From contig NZ_AP021846.1 of NCBI RefSeq assembly GCF_009176705.1, forward strand, positions 1,768,001 to 1,832,000: a stretch of DNA of 64,000 bases. The letters run 5' to 3'. Position 1 is the first letter of the stretch, and the number at the start of each line of letters is the position of its first letter. The position numbers and the translations under genes were made by a program. The notes under the pieces were generated by a model. The model worked only from the letters and a program-made list of their open reading frames with translations, was not told where the DNA came from and searched no databases. Positions 26,828-36,071 of this stretch are shown here, one piece after another. The DNA is from Pseudoalteromonas sp. A25. GTDB taxonomy: Bacteria; Pseudomonadota; Gammaproteobacteria; Enterobacterales; Alteromonadaceae.

Positions 26828-27580
26828 ATGAAAGTACTTGTGCCAATCAAACGTGTGATTGACTACAACGTCAAGGCAAGAGTTAAGCCAGACAACAGTG
26901 ATGTTGATTTAACGAACGTTAAAATGGCGATGAACCCATTTTGCGAAATTGCTGTTGAAGAGGCTATCCGTTTAAAAGAAGCGGGTACAGCCAGTGAAGT
27001 GATAGCGGTATCTATCGGTGATAAAGCATGTCAAGAGCAGCTTCGTACCGCATTAGCACTGGGCGCTGACAAAGCCATTCATATTGAAACAGACGCTAAG
27101 CTTGAGTCTTTGCACGTTGCCAAGTTGCTTGCCAAATTAGTTGAACAAGAGCAGCCTGAGCTGGTTATTCTAGGTAAACAGTCAATTGATTCAGATAACA
27201 ACCAAACAGGTCAAATGTTGGCAGCGCTGACAAAACGCAGCCAAGGTACATTTGCGTCAAAAGTGGTTATTGAAGCTGGAAAAGCACAAGTAACTCGTGA
27301 AGTGGATGGTGGTTTGCAAACGGTATCGTTAACTCTACCAGCCATTGTTACAACCGACTTACGTTTAAATGAGCCGCGTTACGCATCGCTACCAAACATC
27401 ATGAAAGCCAAACGCAAACCACTTGATGTGATTGCAGCAGACAGCCTAGGTGTTGATCTTGCGCCGCGCATCGAACTGGTTAAAGTTGAAGAGCCAGCTA
27501 AGCGTGAAGCGGGTGTTATTGTTGAGAGTGTTGAAGAGCTAGTAACCAAATTAAAAACTGAAGCAAAGGTGATCTCATGA
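26828..27580 (+). CDS. etfB: Electron transfer flavoprotein beta subunit
   Basis: A 250-residue ETF beta subunit, which binds AMP and forms the soluble FAD-containing ETF with the alpha subunit. It begins [19 protein letters not shown] and contains the diagnostic [20 protein letters not shown] segment (about 118-137) that contacts AMP and the recognition loop region [17 protein letters not shown]. Start ATG 26828 after GGAG. Its stop overlaps the start of etfA by four bases (ATGA), a sign of translational coupling. Confidence 0.97.
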   Translation: MKVLVPIKRVIDYNVKARVKPDNSDVDLTNVKMAMNPFCEIAVEEAIRLKEAGTASEVIAVSIGDKACQEQLRTALALGADKAIHIETDAKLESLHVAKLLAKLVEQEQPELVILGKQSIDSDNNQTGQMLAALTKRSQGTFASKVVIEAGKAQVTREVDGGLQTVSLTLPAIVTTDLRLNEPRYASLPNIMKAKRKPLDVIAADSLGVDLAPRIELVKVEEPAKREAGVIVESVEELVTKLKTEAKVIS

Positions 27581-28503
27581 GCGTATTAGTTATTGCAGAG
27601 CATGAACATGGTCAACTAAAGCCAGAGACCGCAAAAGTTGTAAATGCTGCCGTTGCCATCGGTGGTAATGTAGAAGTATTAGTAGCGGGCCACAATGTGG
27701 CTGATGTTGCCAACAGCGCAGCAATGATTGCCGGTGTTAATAAAGTACGTGTTGCTGATAGCGCTGCGTTTGAGCACCAATTAGCAGAAAACACCGCCGA
27801 CTTAATCGTCGAGCTAGCATCAAGCTACAGCCACATTTTAGCGAGTGCTTCAACAACGGGTAAAAATACGTTGCCACGCGTGAGTGCATTGTTAGATAAA
27901 TCACAAGTTTCTGAGATTGTGGGCGTAGTTGACGCCGACACATTTAAGCGCCCGATTTATGCAGGTAATGCCATTGCAACGGTTAAATCGAACGAATCAC
28001 AAAAAGTGATCACCGTGCGCGCCAGTGCGTTTGATGCTCAAGGCGAGCAGGGTGCATGCGAGATTGAAGCATTATCAATCAACATTGATAACACGCTAAG
28101 TGCATTTGTAAGTATTGAGCAAACCAAATCAGAGCGCCCAGAGCTTAACGCCGCACCTGTGGTGATCTCGGGTGGTCGTGGTATGCAAAATGGTGAAAAC
28201 TTCGCATTGCTAAACGGTATTGCAGACAAGCTAGGCGCGGCTATCGGTGCATCTCGCGCAGCGGTTGATGCGGGCTTTGTACCAAACGATATGCAAGTGG
28301 GCCAGACTGGTAAAATCGTGGCACCTGACTTGTACATTGCCGTTGGTATCAGTGGTGCAATTCAACACTTAGCGGGTATGAAAGACTCAAAAGTGATTGT
28401 TGCAATCAACAAAGATCCAGACGCGCCAATCTTCCAAGTAGCCGATTATGGCCTTGTAGCTGACCTGTTTGATGTGCTACCAGAGTTAGAAGCCGCATTA
28501 TAA
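27577..28503 (+). CDS. etfA: Electron transfer flavoprotein alpha subunit
   Basis: A 308-residue ETF alpha subunit with the C-terminal FAD-binding domain: [20 protein letters not shown] (about 189-208), [31 protein letters not shown] and [21 protein letters not shown]. It accepts electrons from acyl-CoA dehydrogenases and passes them to ETF-QO, encoded divergently. The ATGA overlap with etfB and a terminator 27 bases after its stop define a two-gene operon. Confidence 0.97.
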   Translation: MSVLVIAEHEHGQLKPETAKVVNAAVAIGGNVEVLVAGHNVADVANSAAMIAGVNKVRVADSAAFEHQLAENTADLIVELASSYSHILASASTTGKNTLPRVSALLDKSQVSEIVGVVDADTFKRPIYAGNAIATVKSNESQKVITVRASAFDAQGEQGACEIEALSINIDNTLSAFVSIEQTKSERPELNAAPVVISGGRGMQNGENFALLNGIADKLGAAIGASRAAVDAGFVPNDMQVGQTGKIVAPDLYIAVGISGAIQHLAGMKDSKVIVAINKDPDAPIFQVADYGLVADLFDVLPELEAAL

Positions 28504-28529
28504 AAAGAACAATAACAATTCTGGTTGTT

Positions 28530-28563
28530 AAAGCCGTTGTGCCGTATGGCCGCGGCTTTTTTT
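28530..28563 (+). terminator. Terminator of etfBA
   Basis: Outer stem AAAGCCG / CGGCTTT with an inner GCC/GGC helix, followed by seven T residues. Confidence 0.75.
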
Positions 28564-28826
28564 ATGTGTGTTGTTTTGTGGTATGTGTGAAATTGGACGG
28601 GCGATTCGCTTATCTCACCTACAATCTAGTTTTTACGACTGTTTAATTGAACTTTTCGCTAAATTTTCAATAAGTATAAATTGCTGTGCGATGTTTTTGG
28701 GCTAAGCGTGGTCAAAGTTGTTGTTAATATCAAAGGGGTTAAAGTAATCTTCGGCGCAATCAATCGCCATGATAAGTAGGGTGTTGATTCGCTAAACACC
28801 GATGCAAGCATAGACAACAATGGGTC
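28564..28826. other. Intergenic region with a possible decayed ORF tail
   Basis: No intact gene. On the minus strand an open stretch of about 29 codons (from about 28790 down to a stop at 28708-28710) encodes a protein-like tail with MAIDCAEDYFNPFDINNN, without a start region or ribosome site. It may be the remains of a lost gene. Nothing else recognisable. Confidence 0.35.
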
Positions 28827-28852
28827 GGGGTCCAATATCTAGACCCCTTTTA
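28827..28852. terminator. Hairpin between etfA and the cytochrome gene
   Basis: Stem GGGGTC / GACCCC with a nine-base loop followed by TTTT on the plus strand; it lies 12 bases after the stop of the minus-strand cytochrome gene. Confidence 0.5.
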
Positions 28853-28863
28853 AATCATTGATA

Positions 28864-30690
28864 TTACAACGTTTTCATATACTCAATAACTTGCCACTTT
28901 TGCTCTTCGTTTAGAGAAGTCCCGTAACTGTGGCCTCTATTTGAATTGCCGGGCATGATCTCTCCATTGCTGGCATTTACTTTGAACTTACTCAAGCCCT
29001 CATGTGTTACATAACCTACATTGACTGGGTCAAACTCTCGGCTACCTACCCAAAATTCACTGACACGCTGCTGGGGGTTTTTCATTAACTCATACAAGTT
29101 TGGCACTGAGCCATTGTGCAAGTATGGCGCGGTTGCCCAAATCCCGTTAAGTGGTCGGCCTTTATAAACGCCATTATCGAGTGTTCCATCGGCGCAATCG
29201 GCCTAAACTGCATCGGCTTTGTCACCGCGCTTTTTAAGATGTTGAACGATGAGTGTTTCAAGTTCTTTGATCAAAGTAACTTTATTGCCATTCGCATCGG
29301 TGCGCTCGGGAATATTGCCTGCCTCTAGCGCTAAAGGCAGATCTTTTAGTACTAGCCCAACGACACCGTTCACGGGGATATCAATCGCGTTATCTACCTT
29401 TTGAAATTTAGCCCCAATTAAAATGCGCTCTTTAGTGCCTTCAAGTAACAGTGTTTTTGCCATATGACAGGATGCGTTGTTAGCAGTAACAGGGTCGGTT
29501 CCCAGTTCGCTTATTAAAGTTTGATTAGCAACATAGTCTAGGTGTTCTTTATCACGCGGAATTACTTGGTGGCAGCTAGCACACTGTTGTTGATATATTA
29601 ATTCCCCCTTGGCGGCTTGTTCAACATCAATTGCAGGAAAATACTGTGTTGGCCATTGTGGCGACTTAAGCATTTTTACCCATGACTCTAGGTTACCCAA
29701 GCCCTTCATATCCACGGTTGAGCTGTAGCGGGTATGTTTGCCCCAGAGGCGTTGCCAAAAGGGCGCTTCTTTTATTTCAAGTTCGCCAAACACACCAACA
29801 ACTTCTCCTATATTTCTTACAAGCGGTCCAACAATCGGGGTGTTAGGCGCAGAGGCATTCCACTGCACAACATCAGATTGATGGGTACCCCAAAGAAATG
29901 GATAAGACACCGGGCCTGTAGGAGCATTTTTATTTGTTAAATCATTGAGCGCAAAAGCCGTTCCTGCATTTTGTATGTTGCCAAATGCATCTAAGCGTGC
30001 GTAGCTGGTAAAATCTTTTGGATAATTATCTGGCAAGGCATTAACCGCTTGTCGCTCAGCTGTTTTTAGGGCTACGCTTTGCAGTCGCTCCTTCAAATCG
30101 TTTTTATTGGCTGCGTTGTAGCTTTGACCTAATACATTTTTTGCGAATCGTTCAAACTTGTCATCATCGCTTAATGTTTTGTTTAATGCCGCCACGAGGC
30201 GGTCAAAAAATAACACAAAGTTTGCAAGAGTAGGGGCGCCATCAATGAGTATTTTTGTGCCTTTGTAATCTAGCTGATTAGTATGGCAAGCAGCACACGT
30301 CATACCTACCCAGTTTTCGCCAGTCGTTTGGTTACTGTGCAGTGCAAAACCAATGGGTAATCCACCTGGATTTTTTTGACTTGCTTCTATCGGTAAATAA
30401 CGAAGTGACTCCATGTGTTCAGTATGGCGAAACAGCTGTGTGCTGTCGGCTTGTTCAAGCCAAACAAACCAATTGTAAGGAATAATTTGAGATCCTTGAT
30501 TGGTAAACCAAAAGTTTTCGCTTATTTGCTTACTCCAGCCTTGATCTAGCCAAGTACGGGTGGGCACGTCTCCTTGCTCAGGGGTAACAGATATCGGGTT
30601 TGGTTGGGCTTTATGCTGATTCGAACTACAGCCAACAACGGCTATCAAGCTGACGGCACCTAGTGCAAAAGCTAGATGTAACTTGCTCAT
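28864..30690 (-). pseudogene. Di-haem cytochrome c (RoxA/cytochrome c peroxidase-like), interrupted by an in-frame amber codon
   Basis: The reading frame from ATG 30690 would give about 608 residues but is cut by a TAG at 29203-29205; the frame is otherwise open to 28864. The first part (495 residues) has a lipoprotein signal (MSKLHLAFALGAVSLIAVVGC), two haem-binding motifs CAACH and CASCH, and di-haem peroxidase features. The part after the TAG continues the same protein: DCADGTLDNGVYKGRPLNG then IWATAPYLHNGSVPNLYEL, a block typical of the C-terminal region of RoxA-like di-haem proteins. The TAG probably replaces CAG (Gln). This means a recent pseudogene, a strain-specific nonsense mutation, a sequencing error, or readthrough. 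Ribosome site AAGGA before 30690. Confidence 0.85.
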
Positions 30691-30714
30691 TAATATTCCT
30701 TGCAACGGTTTAAA

Positions 30715-30742
30715 TGTAACATAATAGTTAACTATTGTTACA
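30715..30742. promoter_or_regulatory. Long inverted repeat upstream of the di-haem cytochrome
   Basis: The perfect 14-base palindrome AATAGTTAACTATT (30723-30736) is flanked by TGTAACA-type arms (TGTAACAT at left, TGTTACA at right), giving a near-symmetric 28-base element 24 bases before the cytochrome start codon. It looks like an operator; the regulator is unknown. Confidence 0.55.
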
Positions 30743-30773
30743 CTTTCTATTACATCGCATTACAAGACATAGA

Positions 30774-30805
30774 AATGCAATGCTAGGAAAAAGCCTAGAT
30801 CCCTA
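30774..30805. repeat. Perfect 14-bp hairpin between cytochrome and TonB receptor genes
   Basis: Arms AATGCAATGCTAGG (30774-30787) and CCTAGCATTGCATT (30792-30805) pair perfectly around a four-base loop, 17 bases beyond the end of the receptor gene. There is no T run on either side, so it may act as an attenuator or mRNA 3' stabiliser rather than a classical terminator. Confidence 0.7.
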
Positions 30806-30821
30806 GCATTGCATTGGAGCG

Positions 30822-33347
30822 TTAGAAGTAAGCGCGAATACCTAATTTTAAGTTGCGACCTGGTAACGGTGCTTGCTCTTTAATAAAAGAGCTGTGAACA
30901 AAGCCCAGTTCATCGGTCAAGTTATCAAGGTTTAAATAAGCAACAAAATCGATACCGCTTTGGGAAAAGTCGTATTGCATGCTGGCATCTACCAAGGTAT
31001 AGCCCGCGGTCTGAGTTTCAAAGCTGGTTATGTCGCTTTGCTTGTTGTAGCGAGTAATGGTCATATTGCTAGTGAAACCATTGTTTGAATACTCGTATTT
31101 TATTCCCATTTTATTGCTTGGAATACGCGGTAAAGCGGTATTGTTTTTGAGTTCAGCAGTTAACGTATCGGCAAAAAATTTCACACGATTTTTATCATTA
31201 ATACTGTAGTGCGCATCAAGTTCAATACCGTAAAGTGTGGCATCGCGACTGGTAAACTGGAATACAGGCATTGCACCTTCATGGTCATGATCGGCAGCTT
31301 CGATGCCATGTGCTTCACTGAAGATCAACCCCGTATTTTGCTGGTAATAGTAGTTGCTAATGTCATTATAAAAAACGTTAAGGGTGTAACCAAAGTCGCC
31401 TATAAAACGGCGTAGGCTCACGTCGATATTTGTGGCTGTTTCTTGCTTAATATCTTCAGGCTCAAAATGTATCTCACCGTCTTCAAAGTTATAACCTAAG
31501 CCTAGCTCGTAAGTACCCGTTGCAATGTGAATACCATTTGAAAGTAGCTCTGCAGTGAGTGGGGCACGCTCAGAGCGAGATATATTTAGAGCAACGTTGT
31601 GGCCTTCTGTGTACTGGTACACACCACCAATAGATGTGCTAATGTTGGTCATGTCTAGCTGATAAGCAATATCAGTGGCGGGTTCGTTATGTGCATCATC
31701 TGTATGTTCATCTTCGTGCTCGTCTTCATGGTCGTGATGATGCGATTGCTCTGTTACGCTGCTACTGAGTTGATAGTCTTCTACACGCGCCCCTAACTCA
31801 AGGGTAAAGTCACCAAAGACTCTTTCTTCTAATAAATATAGCGCATGAGCCGTTGTTTTGGTCGCTGGGGTAAATGCTTCTTCACCTTGTGCTTTGTAAT
31901 CGCTGTTACTGTAGTGGTACCCAACAATTCCGTGCCAATCTCCAAACTTATGCTCTAGGCTAGCTCTGAGCTCTTTAGACTTGTTACTAAATGTAGTACC
32001 AACCGTCTCACCTTCTATTTCGCTATGCTGATAGTCAGTATATCCGGCGCGAACACTAACAGATTCAACCCATTCATTATGAAGAGCATAGTTAAAAAGC
32101 GCTTGCCAACGGTCTTGCTTCACGCGGGCAAAAACATTGCCTTCTTGTGAATGTCCTTCATGCATATCCTCATCATGTTCATCATGTTCATCATGTTCAT
32201 CATGTTCATCATGTTCATCATGTTCATCATGTTCATCATGTTCATCATGTTCGTCTTCATGGTGCGCATGGCTGTGAGCAGGAATGCCGTAATCAGTATC
32301 GATGCGTCCATAAGATAAGCCTACGGTTAAATGCTCATTTACAAAGCTCGTGCCTAGGTTAAATTGTTGAGAATCAATAAACGTATTATCGACTTTACTG
32401 GCTAGTTCGGCCTCTTCACTATGCTCATCATGTGACTCCTCATGGTGCTCGTGTTCTTCATCTTCATGGCCTTCGTCTTCATGATGTTCATCGCTAGGTA
32501 ACTTAAATGCAGGTGTCTCATAATCGCCACCTTTTCTGCTTACGCCATCAAAATGGAAGTTAAAGCCGTCATTACCTGTTTCTAACAAGGCTGCATAAGT
32601 ATTCGTATTTGATACAGTGTCATGACTATAATCAACCGCACCGCTTAAAGACTCTAAAATGTCACTTGGGATGCGGTTGTCAACCACATTTACAACGCCA
32701 CCAATGGCCCCCGAACCGTAAAGTAAGGTAGCAGGGCCTCTTAACACTTCAATTTGTTGTGCTGACAAACTATCGTTACTATTCGCATGGTCAGGGCCAA
32801 CGCGTGATGCGTCGCTGCTATCTAAGCCATTTTGCATTACTTTAACGCGAGGGCCATCTAACCCGCGAATTATTGGGCTTGATGCGACTGGGCCAAAGTA
32901 ACTTGCGTTAATACCTGGTAAGCCTTTTAGGGTTTCTCCAAGCGTTGGTTTTGCCGAATTTTTTAACTCATCACCGCCTAAAACTGATACGGGCGCAGCC
33001 ATTTCAACATTGTTTTTATGTAATGCTGAAGCAAACACTACAATGCTTTCAACAGCGCTTGGCTTGAGCTTTACGCTCACAAAACCGCTATTTTCACTTA
33101 CTTGAATACGCTCATCGAGGTAATTATTTTTAGAAATGTGAAGCTGAGAGTCGGCATCAATTGAGATAGAGAAAAGACCATTTTTGTCTGTGCTAATAGA
33201 TTGAGATTTACCATGTAAATGAAGTTTAGCACCACTTACGGGCTGATTGTTGTGATCAACTACTTTACCTTTTACCTCACCAGCAAAAGTATACGATGAA
33301 AATAACGCTGAAATAATGGCACTACTTAAAAGGGACTGCTTAATCAT
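30822..33347 (-). CDS. His-rich TonB-dependent receptor, probable zinc importer (ZnuD-like)
   Basis: An 841-residue outer membrane receptor with a signal peptide (MIKQSLLSSAIISALFSSYTFA), a carboxypeptidase-like Ig-type domain (about 22-95), a plug with GLPGINASYFGPVASSPIIR and PATLLYGSGAIGGVVNVVD, and a barrel ending with Phe (IRAYF). Several predicted outer loops are packed with His, Asp and Glu: about 285-312, nine EHD units at about 366-392, and a cluster near 550. Such loops bind Zn. Two Zur-type boxes precede the gene. Together they support zinc uptake under zinc limitation, as in ZnuD of Neisseria; the experimental substrate is not shown here. Confidence 0.88.
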   Translation of the reverse strand: MIKQSLLSSAIISALFSSYTFAGEVKGKVVDHNNQPVSGAKLHLHGKSQSISTDKNGLFSISIDADSQLHISKNNYLDERIQVSENSGFVSVKLKPSAVESIVVFASALHKNNVEMAAPVSVLGGDELKNSAKPTLGETLKGLPGINASYFGPVASSPIIRGLDGPRVKVMQNGLDSSDASRVGPDHANSNDSLSAQQIEVLRGPATLLYGSGAIGGVVNVVDNRIPSDILESLSGAVDYSHDTVSNTNTYAALLETGNDGFNFHFDGVSRKGGDYETPAFKLPSDEHHEDEGHEDEEHEHHEESHDEHSEEAELASKVDNTFIDSQQFNLGTSFVNEHLTVGLSYGRIDTDYGIPAHSHAHHEDEHDEHDEHDEHDEHDEHDEHDEHDEHDEDMHEGHSQEGNVFARVKQDRWQALFNYALHNEWVESVSVRAGYTDYQHSEIEGETVGTTFSNKSKELRASLEHKFGDWHGIVGYHYSNSDYKAQGEEAFTPATKTTAHALYLLEERVFGDFTLELGARVEDYQLSSSVTEQSHHHDHEDEHEDEHTDDAHNEPATDIAYQLDMTNISTSIGGVYQYTEGHNVALNISRSERAPLTAELLSNGIHIATGTYELGLGYNFEDGEIHFEPEDIKQETATNIDVSLRRFIGDFGYTLNVFYNDISNYYYQQNTGLIFSEAHGIEAADHDHEGAMPVFQFTSRDATLYGIELDAHYSINDKNRVKFFADTLTAELKNNTALPRIPSNKMGIKYEYSNNGFTSNMTITRYNKQSDITSFETQTAGYTLVDASMQYDFSQSGIDFVAYLNLDNLTDELGFVHSSFIKEQAPLPGRNLKLGIRAYF
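32171..32251. repeat. Nine perfect tandem copies of a 9-bp repeat inside the receptor gene
   Basis: CATCATGTT is repeated nine times without error and encodes nine EHD tripeptides on the minus strand. Because the unit is a multiple of three, slippage would change the length of the metal-binding loop without breaking the frame. Confidence 0.95.
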
Positions 33348-33380
33348 AGTTTTCGACTTGTATATAAGAGTGAATAGTTA

Positions 33381-33403
33381 GTGTTGTTATAATATAACAG
33401 TTC
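33381..33403. promoter_or_regulatory. Zur-type box 1
   Basis: The core GTTATAATATAAC (33386-33398) is a perfect palindrome matching the known gammaproteobacterial Zur site (GTTATAnTATAAC). It lies 39 bases before the start of the His-rich receptor, where zinc-loaded Zur would repress. Confidence 0.8.
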
Positions 33404-33423
33404 AATTTTGCGCTTTCAATAAT

Positions 33424-33436
33424 GTTATATTATAAC
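33424..33436. promoter_or_regulatory. Zur-type box 2
   Basis: GTTATATTATAAC, a second core of the same type, lies 38 bases from box 1 (centre to centre) in the receptor/yaeQ divergent region. Confidence 0.8.
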
Positions 33437-33505
33437 TTTAAGTTTTTTTTGATTATGTGATCATTACTCCTATAGTTAGAGTGATTGTCAGCTTGGATAC
33501 TACTT

Positions 33506-34030
33506 ATGAGCAAACCGTTTGTTTTTAAAGCACGGCTGAATGTGGCAGATCTGTTTCACCATGCTAATCATCAGGAAGTATTTACTACTGCATTGCAAAA
33601 GTCAGAAACACTTGAGCATTTTGTACTTAAGCTGTTGGGCTATTGCGCTTTGTCTTATGAGCAGACGGCGCATTTAAATAGCCTAGGTGAAAAACAAAAA
33701 CCAGATGTTTGGTTGGAAGATGACCAAGGGTACATCACTGTTGCTCTATATGCGGGTGTAATGGAGCTTGACGATATTGCACGTGTAGCAAAGCAATCTC
33801 AAAAAATGGTCTTGCTAATAAAAGAAAACTCTCAATGGTTTGAAAGTGTAAGAGCGCGTTTAAGTTATGTGGAGAACATTAGCATCTTCCAGTTAGAGCC
33901 TGATTTTGTAGACTCTTTAAGTGATGCACTGAGCAGAAGTTTGCATTGGGATATTGTTATTGAGCAAAATCAAATTAGCGTCAGTGATAAAATAGAATAC
34001 TACGAAACCACCGTGATCAAACTTGTGTGA
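33506..34030 (+). CDS. yaeQ: YaeQ family protein
   Basis: A 174-residue soluble protein resembling YaeQ, a restriction-endonuclease-fold protein known as a multicopy suppressor of rfaH loss in E. coli. It has the expected KARLNVADL start, LKLLGYCALSYE, the acidic KPDVWLEDDQGYITVALYAG segment and SIFQLEPDF. I start at ATG 33506 (MSKPFVFKAR); an earlier in-frame start at 33485 lacks support. It is divergent from the zinc receptor and may share its control region, but no Zur link is known for yaeQ. Confidence 0.8.
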   Translation: MSKPFVFKARLNVADLFHHANHQEVFTTALQKSETLEHFVLKLLGYCALSYEQTAHLNSLGEKQKPDVWLEDDQGYITVALYAGVMELDDIARVAKQSQKMVLLIKENSQWFESVRARLSYVENISIFQLEPDFVDSLSDALSRSLHWDIVIEQNQISVSDKIEYYETTVIKLV

Positions 34031-34230
34031 TACAGCGAGCATATCTCGCCGTATCACCCCAAACTCGTCCCGAATATCTTTCTCACGCTATTTTCGCCTT
34101 GACCGTTCTAGCATACTTATTAACAGCTAAGGAATTTCAGCTCGAATAGCTAGCAACCTTATTTGAAAAGACACATACTGTTAGGAACTATTAAACTGCA
34201 ATATTTTTAATTATTTACAGGAGAAAGTAG

Positions 34231-34524
34231 ATGTTTGCGGTAATCTTTAAAGCGAAGGTTGGAGTACAAGATGCAGAATACGCAAAGACCGTTGGGCTAA
34301 TGCGTGACCTCGCGTTTGAAAAATACAATTGCCAAGACTTTATTGCTCTGACAGAAGGTAAACAAGAAATCGCAATATCTTATTGGCAGTCAGAAGATGA
34401 TATCAAAAACTGGCATAGTGACAGTGAGCACCGCGTAGCTCAACAGTTTGGACGAGAAAAGTGGTACGAATCATACACAGTCGAGGTTGTTGAAATAAAG
34501 AGGCGTTATAGCTTTTTGGAATAA
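34231..34524 (+). CDS. Antibiotic biosynthesis monooxygenase-like (ABM) protein
   Basis: A 97-residue single-domain protein of the dimeric alpha/beta-barrel ABM family (FAVIFKAKVG start, SYWQSEDDIKNWHSDSEHRVAQQFG centre). Members include small monooxygenases and haem-degrading or detoxifying proteins; activity here cannot be named. A strong ribosome site AGGAG precedes the ATG. It stands alone, 73 bases before mntP or more. Confidence 0.75.
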   Translation: MFAVIFKAKVGVQDAEYAKTVGLMRDLAFEKYNCQDFIALTEGKQEIAISYWQSEDDIKNWHSDSEHRVAQQFGREKWYESYTVEVVEIKRRYSFLE

Positions 34525-34612
34525 AATTTTCACAAGTATGATGTTAGCGGTGATGGCGTTTGTCGCGAATAATTTTTCGCAATTTAAGTGAATATAGGTG
34601 AACCTGATAAAT

Positions 34613-35152
34613 ATGTTTGAAGTGGTAGTATTGGCAATTGCTTTGAGTATGGATGCATTTGCTGTGTCAATTGGGCTTGGCTCCAAAGGAAAACAACAAG
34701 TTATAAATTTGGCCTTGAAATCAGCTGTCTATTTTGGGCTCTTTCAAGGAGTGATGCCACTTATAGGATATTTGGGCGGCAAAGGTGCGTTAGGCGTTGT
34801 TGGTGGATATGCACATTGGATAGCGTTTACATTACTGTTGTTGATCGGTGTAAAAATGATTTATGAATCTATGTCTGAAGGAATTGAGGAAGATATAAGC
34901 AACATTACCAATAGGGTTATGCTGCTGCTAGCAGTTGCAACGAGCATTGATGCAATGGCGGCAGGCTTCTCTTTAACATTGTCAGAGCAAAATCCATTTT
35001 TGGCATGTCTAATAATTGGTATTGTTACTTTTGTATTTAGCTGGTTAGGCGTATTAATTGGCCATAAAAGTGGCACTTGGCTGGAGAATAAAGCTGAATG
35101 TTTTGGTGGTGTTGTGTTAGTGCTACTAGCTTTTAAAACATTACTTATCTAA
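34613..35152 (+). CDS. mntP: Manganese efflux pump MntP
   Basis: A 179-residue membrane protein with six predicted helices and two related halves. The conserved acidic motifs are present: [10 protein letters not shown] near residue 13 and [11 protein letters not shown] near residue 122, which form the Mn2+ path in MntP. I start at ATG 34613, which aligns with family N-termini; a GTG 15 bases upstream is in frame. It exports excess Mn2+ across the inner membrane. No yybP-ykoY manganese riboswitch could be recognised upstream. Confidence 0.9.
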   Translation: MFEVVVLAIALSMDAFAVSIGLGSKGKQQVINLALKSAVYFGLFQGVMPLIGYLGGKGALGVVGGYAHWIAFTLLLLIGVKMIYESMSEGIEEDISNITNRVMLLLAVATSIDAMAAGFSLTLSEQNPFLACLIIGIVTFVFSWLGVLIGHKSGTWLENKAECFGGVVLVLLAFKTLLI

Positions 35153-35284
35153 TCAATGCTTAGTTAAGTTTACAATTGCTCTACCTTAATGAACCGTTGA
35201 TCGTAGTTAGTTTATTATCGGGTGAAATATGGCTTGTCTGCTAGTATCAAACAAGGCAGAAGCTTAAAAAAAGGTAATAAAGCA

Positions 35285-35473
35285 ATGAAGACAATATTAG
35301 TCGCCATGGCGTTAGTGGTTTTAATCGGTGGCTGTAAGTTGACCCGGGTTGAAGGTGAGATCCAAGAGGTAGAGGTGCAAATTGGCACTAAAGAGAGCGC
35401 CGAGTCGGATAGCCCAAGTTCAGCCAAAAAATGCCCACCAGGACTGCAAAAGCAAGGGCGCTGCAAAGATTAA
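35285..35473 (+). CDS. Small lipoprotein, unknown function
   Basis: A 62-residue protein with a clear lipoprotein signal MKTILVAMALVVLIGGC (lipid Cys17), an acidic middle, and a C-terminal KCPPGLQKQGRCKD segment with two cysteines that could form a disulfide. The start ATG at 35285 follows AAAAAAGGTAATAAAGC. No family recognised. Confidence 0.65.
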   Translation: MKTILVAMALVVLIGGCKLTRVEGEIQEVEVQIGTKESAESDSPSSAKKCPPGLQKQGRCKD

Positions 35474-35550
35474 ATAGGTTGAAAATATACAGTTTTGTAG
35501 TCGCAACCTTTGATTGGCTTTATGGTTAGAGATTTAAATAGGAGTTTGTT

Positions 35551-35925
35551 ATGTGGCTTAGATATTTAGTTGTTGTTTTTCTTTGTATATCCACGAAGGG
35601 GTTTACGGCTCAATCCATTACCGCGCAAGACCTGTTGATTAATCAAATGTCGGATAACGCGTATGTGATTATTGATGTACGAACTAAAGAGGAGTTCAAT
35701 GCTGGTCACCTAAAAGGCGCCATCAATATTCCACATGATGAAATTGACCAGCACAAAGAAGTCTTGAGTAACTTCAAGAGTCAAGAAGTTGTTGTTTATT
35801 GTCGTTCCGGGCGCAGAGCCGGTTTATTTATTGATAAGTTGACATCACAAGGCTACAAACTTATCCACCTTCAAGGAGATATGAACGGGTGGCAAGGGGC
35901 TAATTTGCCAACGGTCGTAAAATAA
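35551..35925 (+). CDS. Periplasmic rhodanese-like protein
   Basis: A 124-residue protein with a signal peptide (MWLRYLVVVFLCISTKGFTA) and a single rhodanese domain: VIIDVRTKEEFNAGHLKGAI, then the active-site loop VVYCRSGRRAG with the catalytic Cys, and a final LQGDMNGWQGANLP. Related PspE-type proteins transfer sulfane sulfur in the periplasm. The ribosome site AATAGGAG precedes the ATG. It is followed by the second double-glycine peptide gene, 146 bases downstream. Confidence 0.88.
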   Translation: MWLRYLVVVFLCISTKGFTAQSITAQDLLINQMSDNAYVIIDVRTKEEFNAGHLKGAINIPHDEIDQHKEVLSNFKSQEVVVYCRSGRRAGLFIDKLTSQGYKLIHLQGDMNGWQGANLPTVVK

Positions 35926-36071
35926 TCGTACCGACTTTAGTATGGGTGAATGTAATAAAATACATTGCTTTGTTACATTTTTTTACTTTTATGTGGGTTG
36001 AATTGTTAAATTAAACGTTGTAGTTTGGTTAAGCCATTGAGGCAATAATATTTAAAATTTAAGGAAAAGCT

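Noticed and set aside
28708..28790. Short minus-strand frame with MAIDCAEDYFNPFDINNN
   Set aside because: Protein-like in composition but too short, with no ribosome site; kept only as a possible remnant.
28864..29121. Separate small cytochrome-like gene starting at 29121
   Set aside because: It is in frame with the upstream gene after the TAG at 29203 and has no ribosome site, so it is the end of one interrupted gene.
32171..32251. Short regular repeats that could suggest a CRISPR array
   Set aside because: The units are directly joined, have no spacers and lie in a coding frame.
32120..32362. Repetitive frames encoding HHVHHV or MNMMNM peptides on both strands
   Set aside because: They are other-frame readings of the 9-bp repeat inside the zinc receptor gene, without ribosome sites.
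34525..34612. Possible yybP-ykoY manganese riboswitch before mntP
   Set aside because: The space is short (under 90 bases) and no conserved riboswitch elements were recognised.
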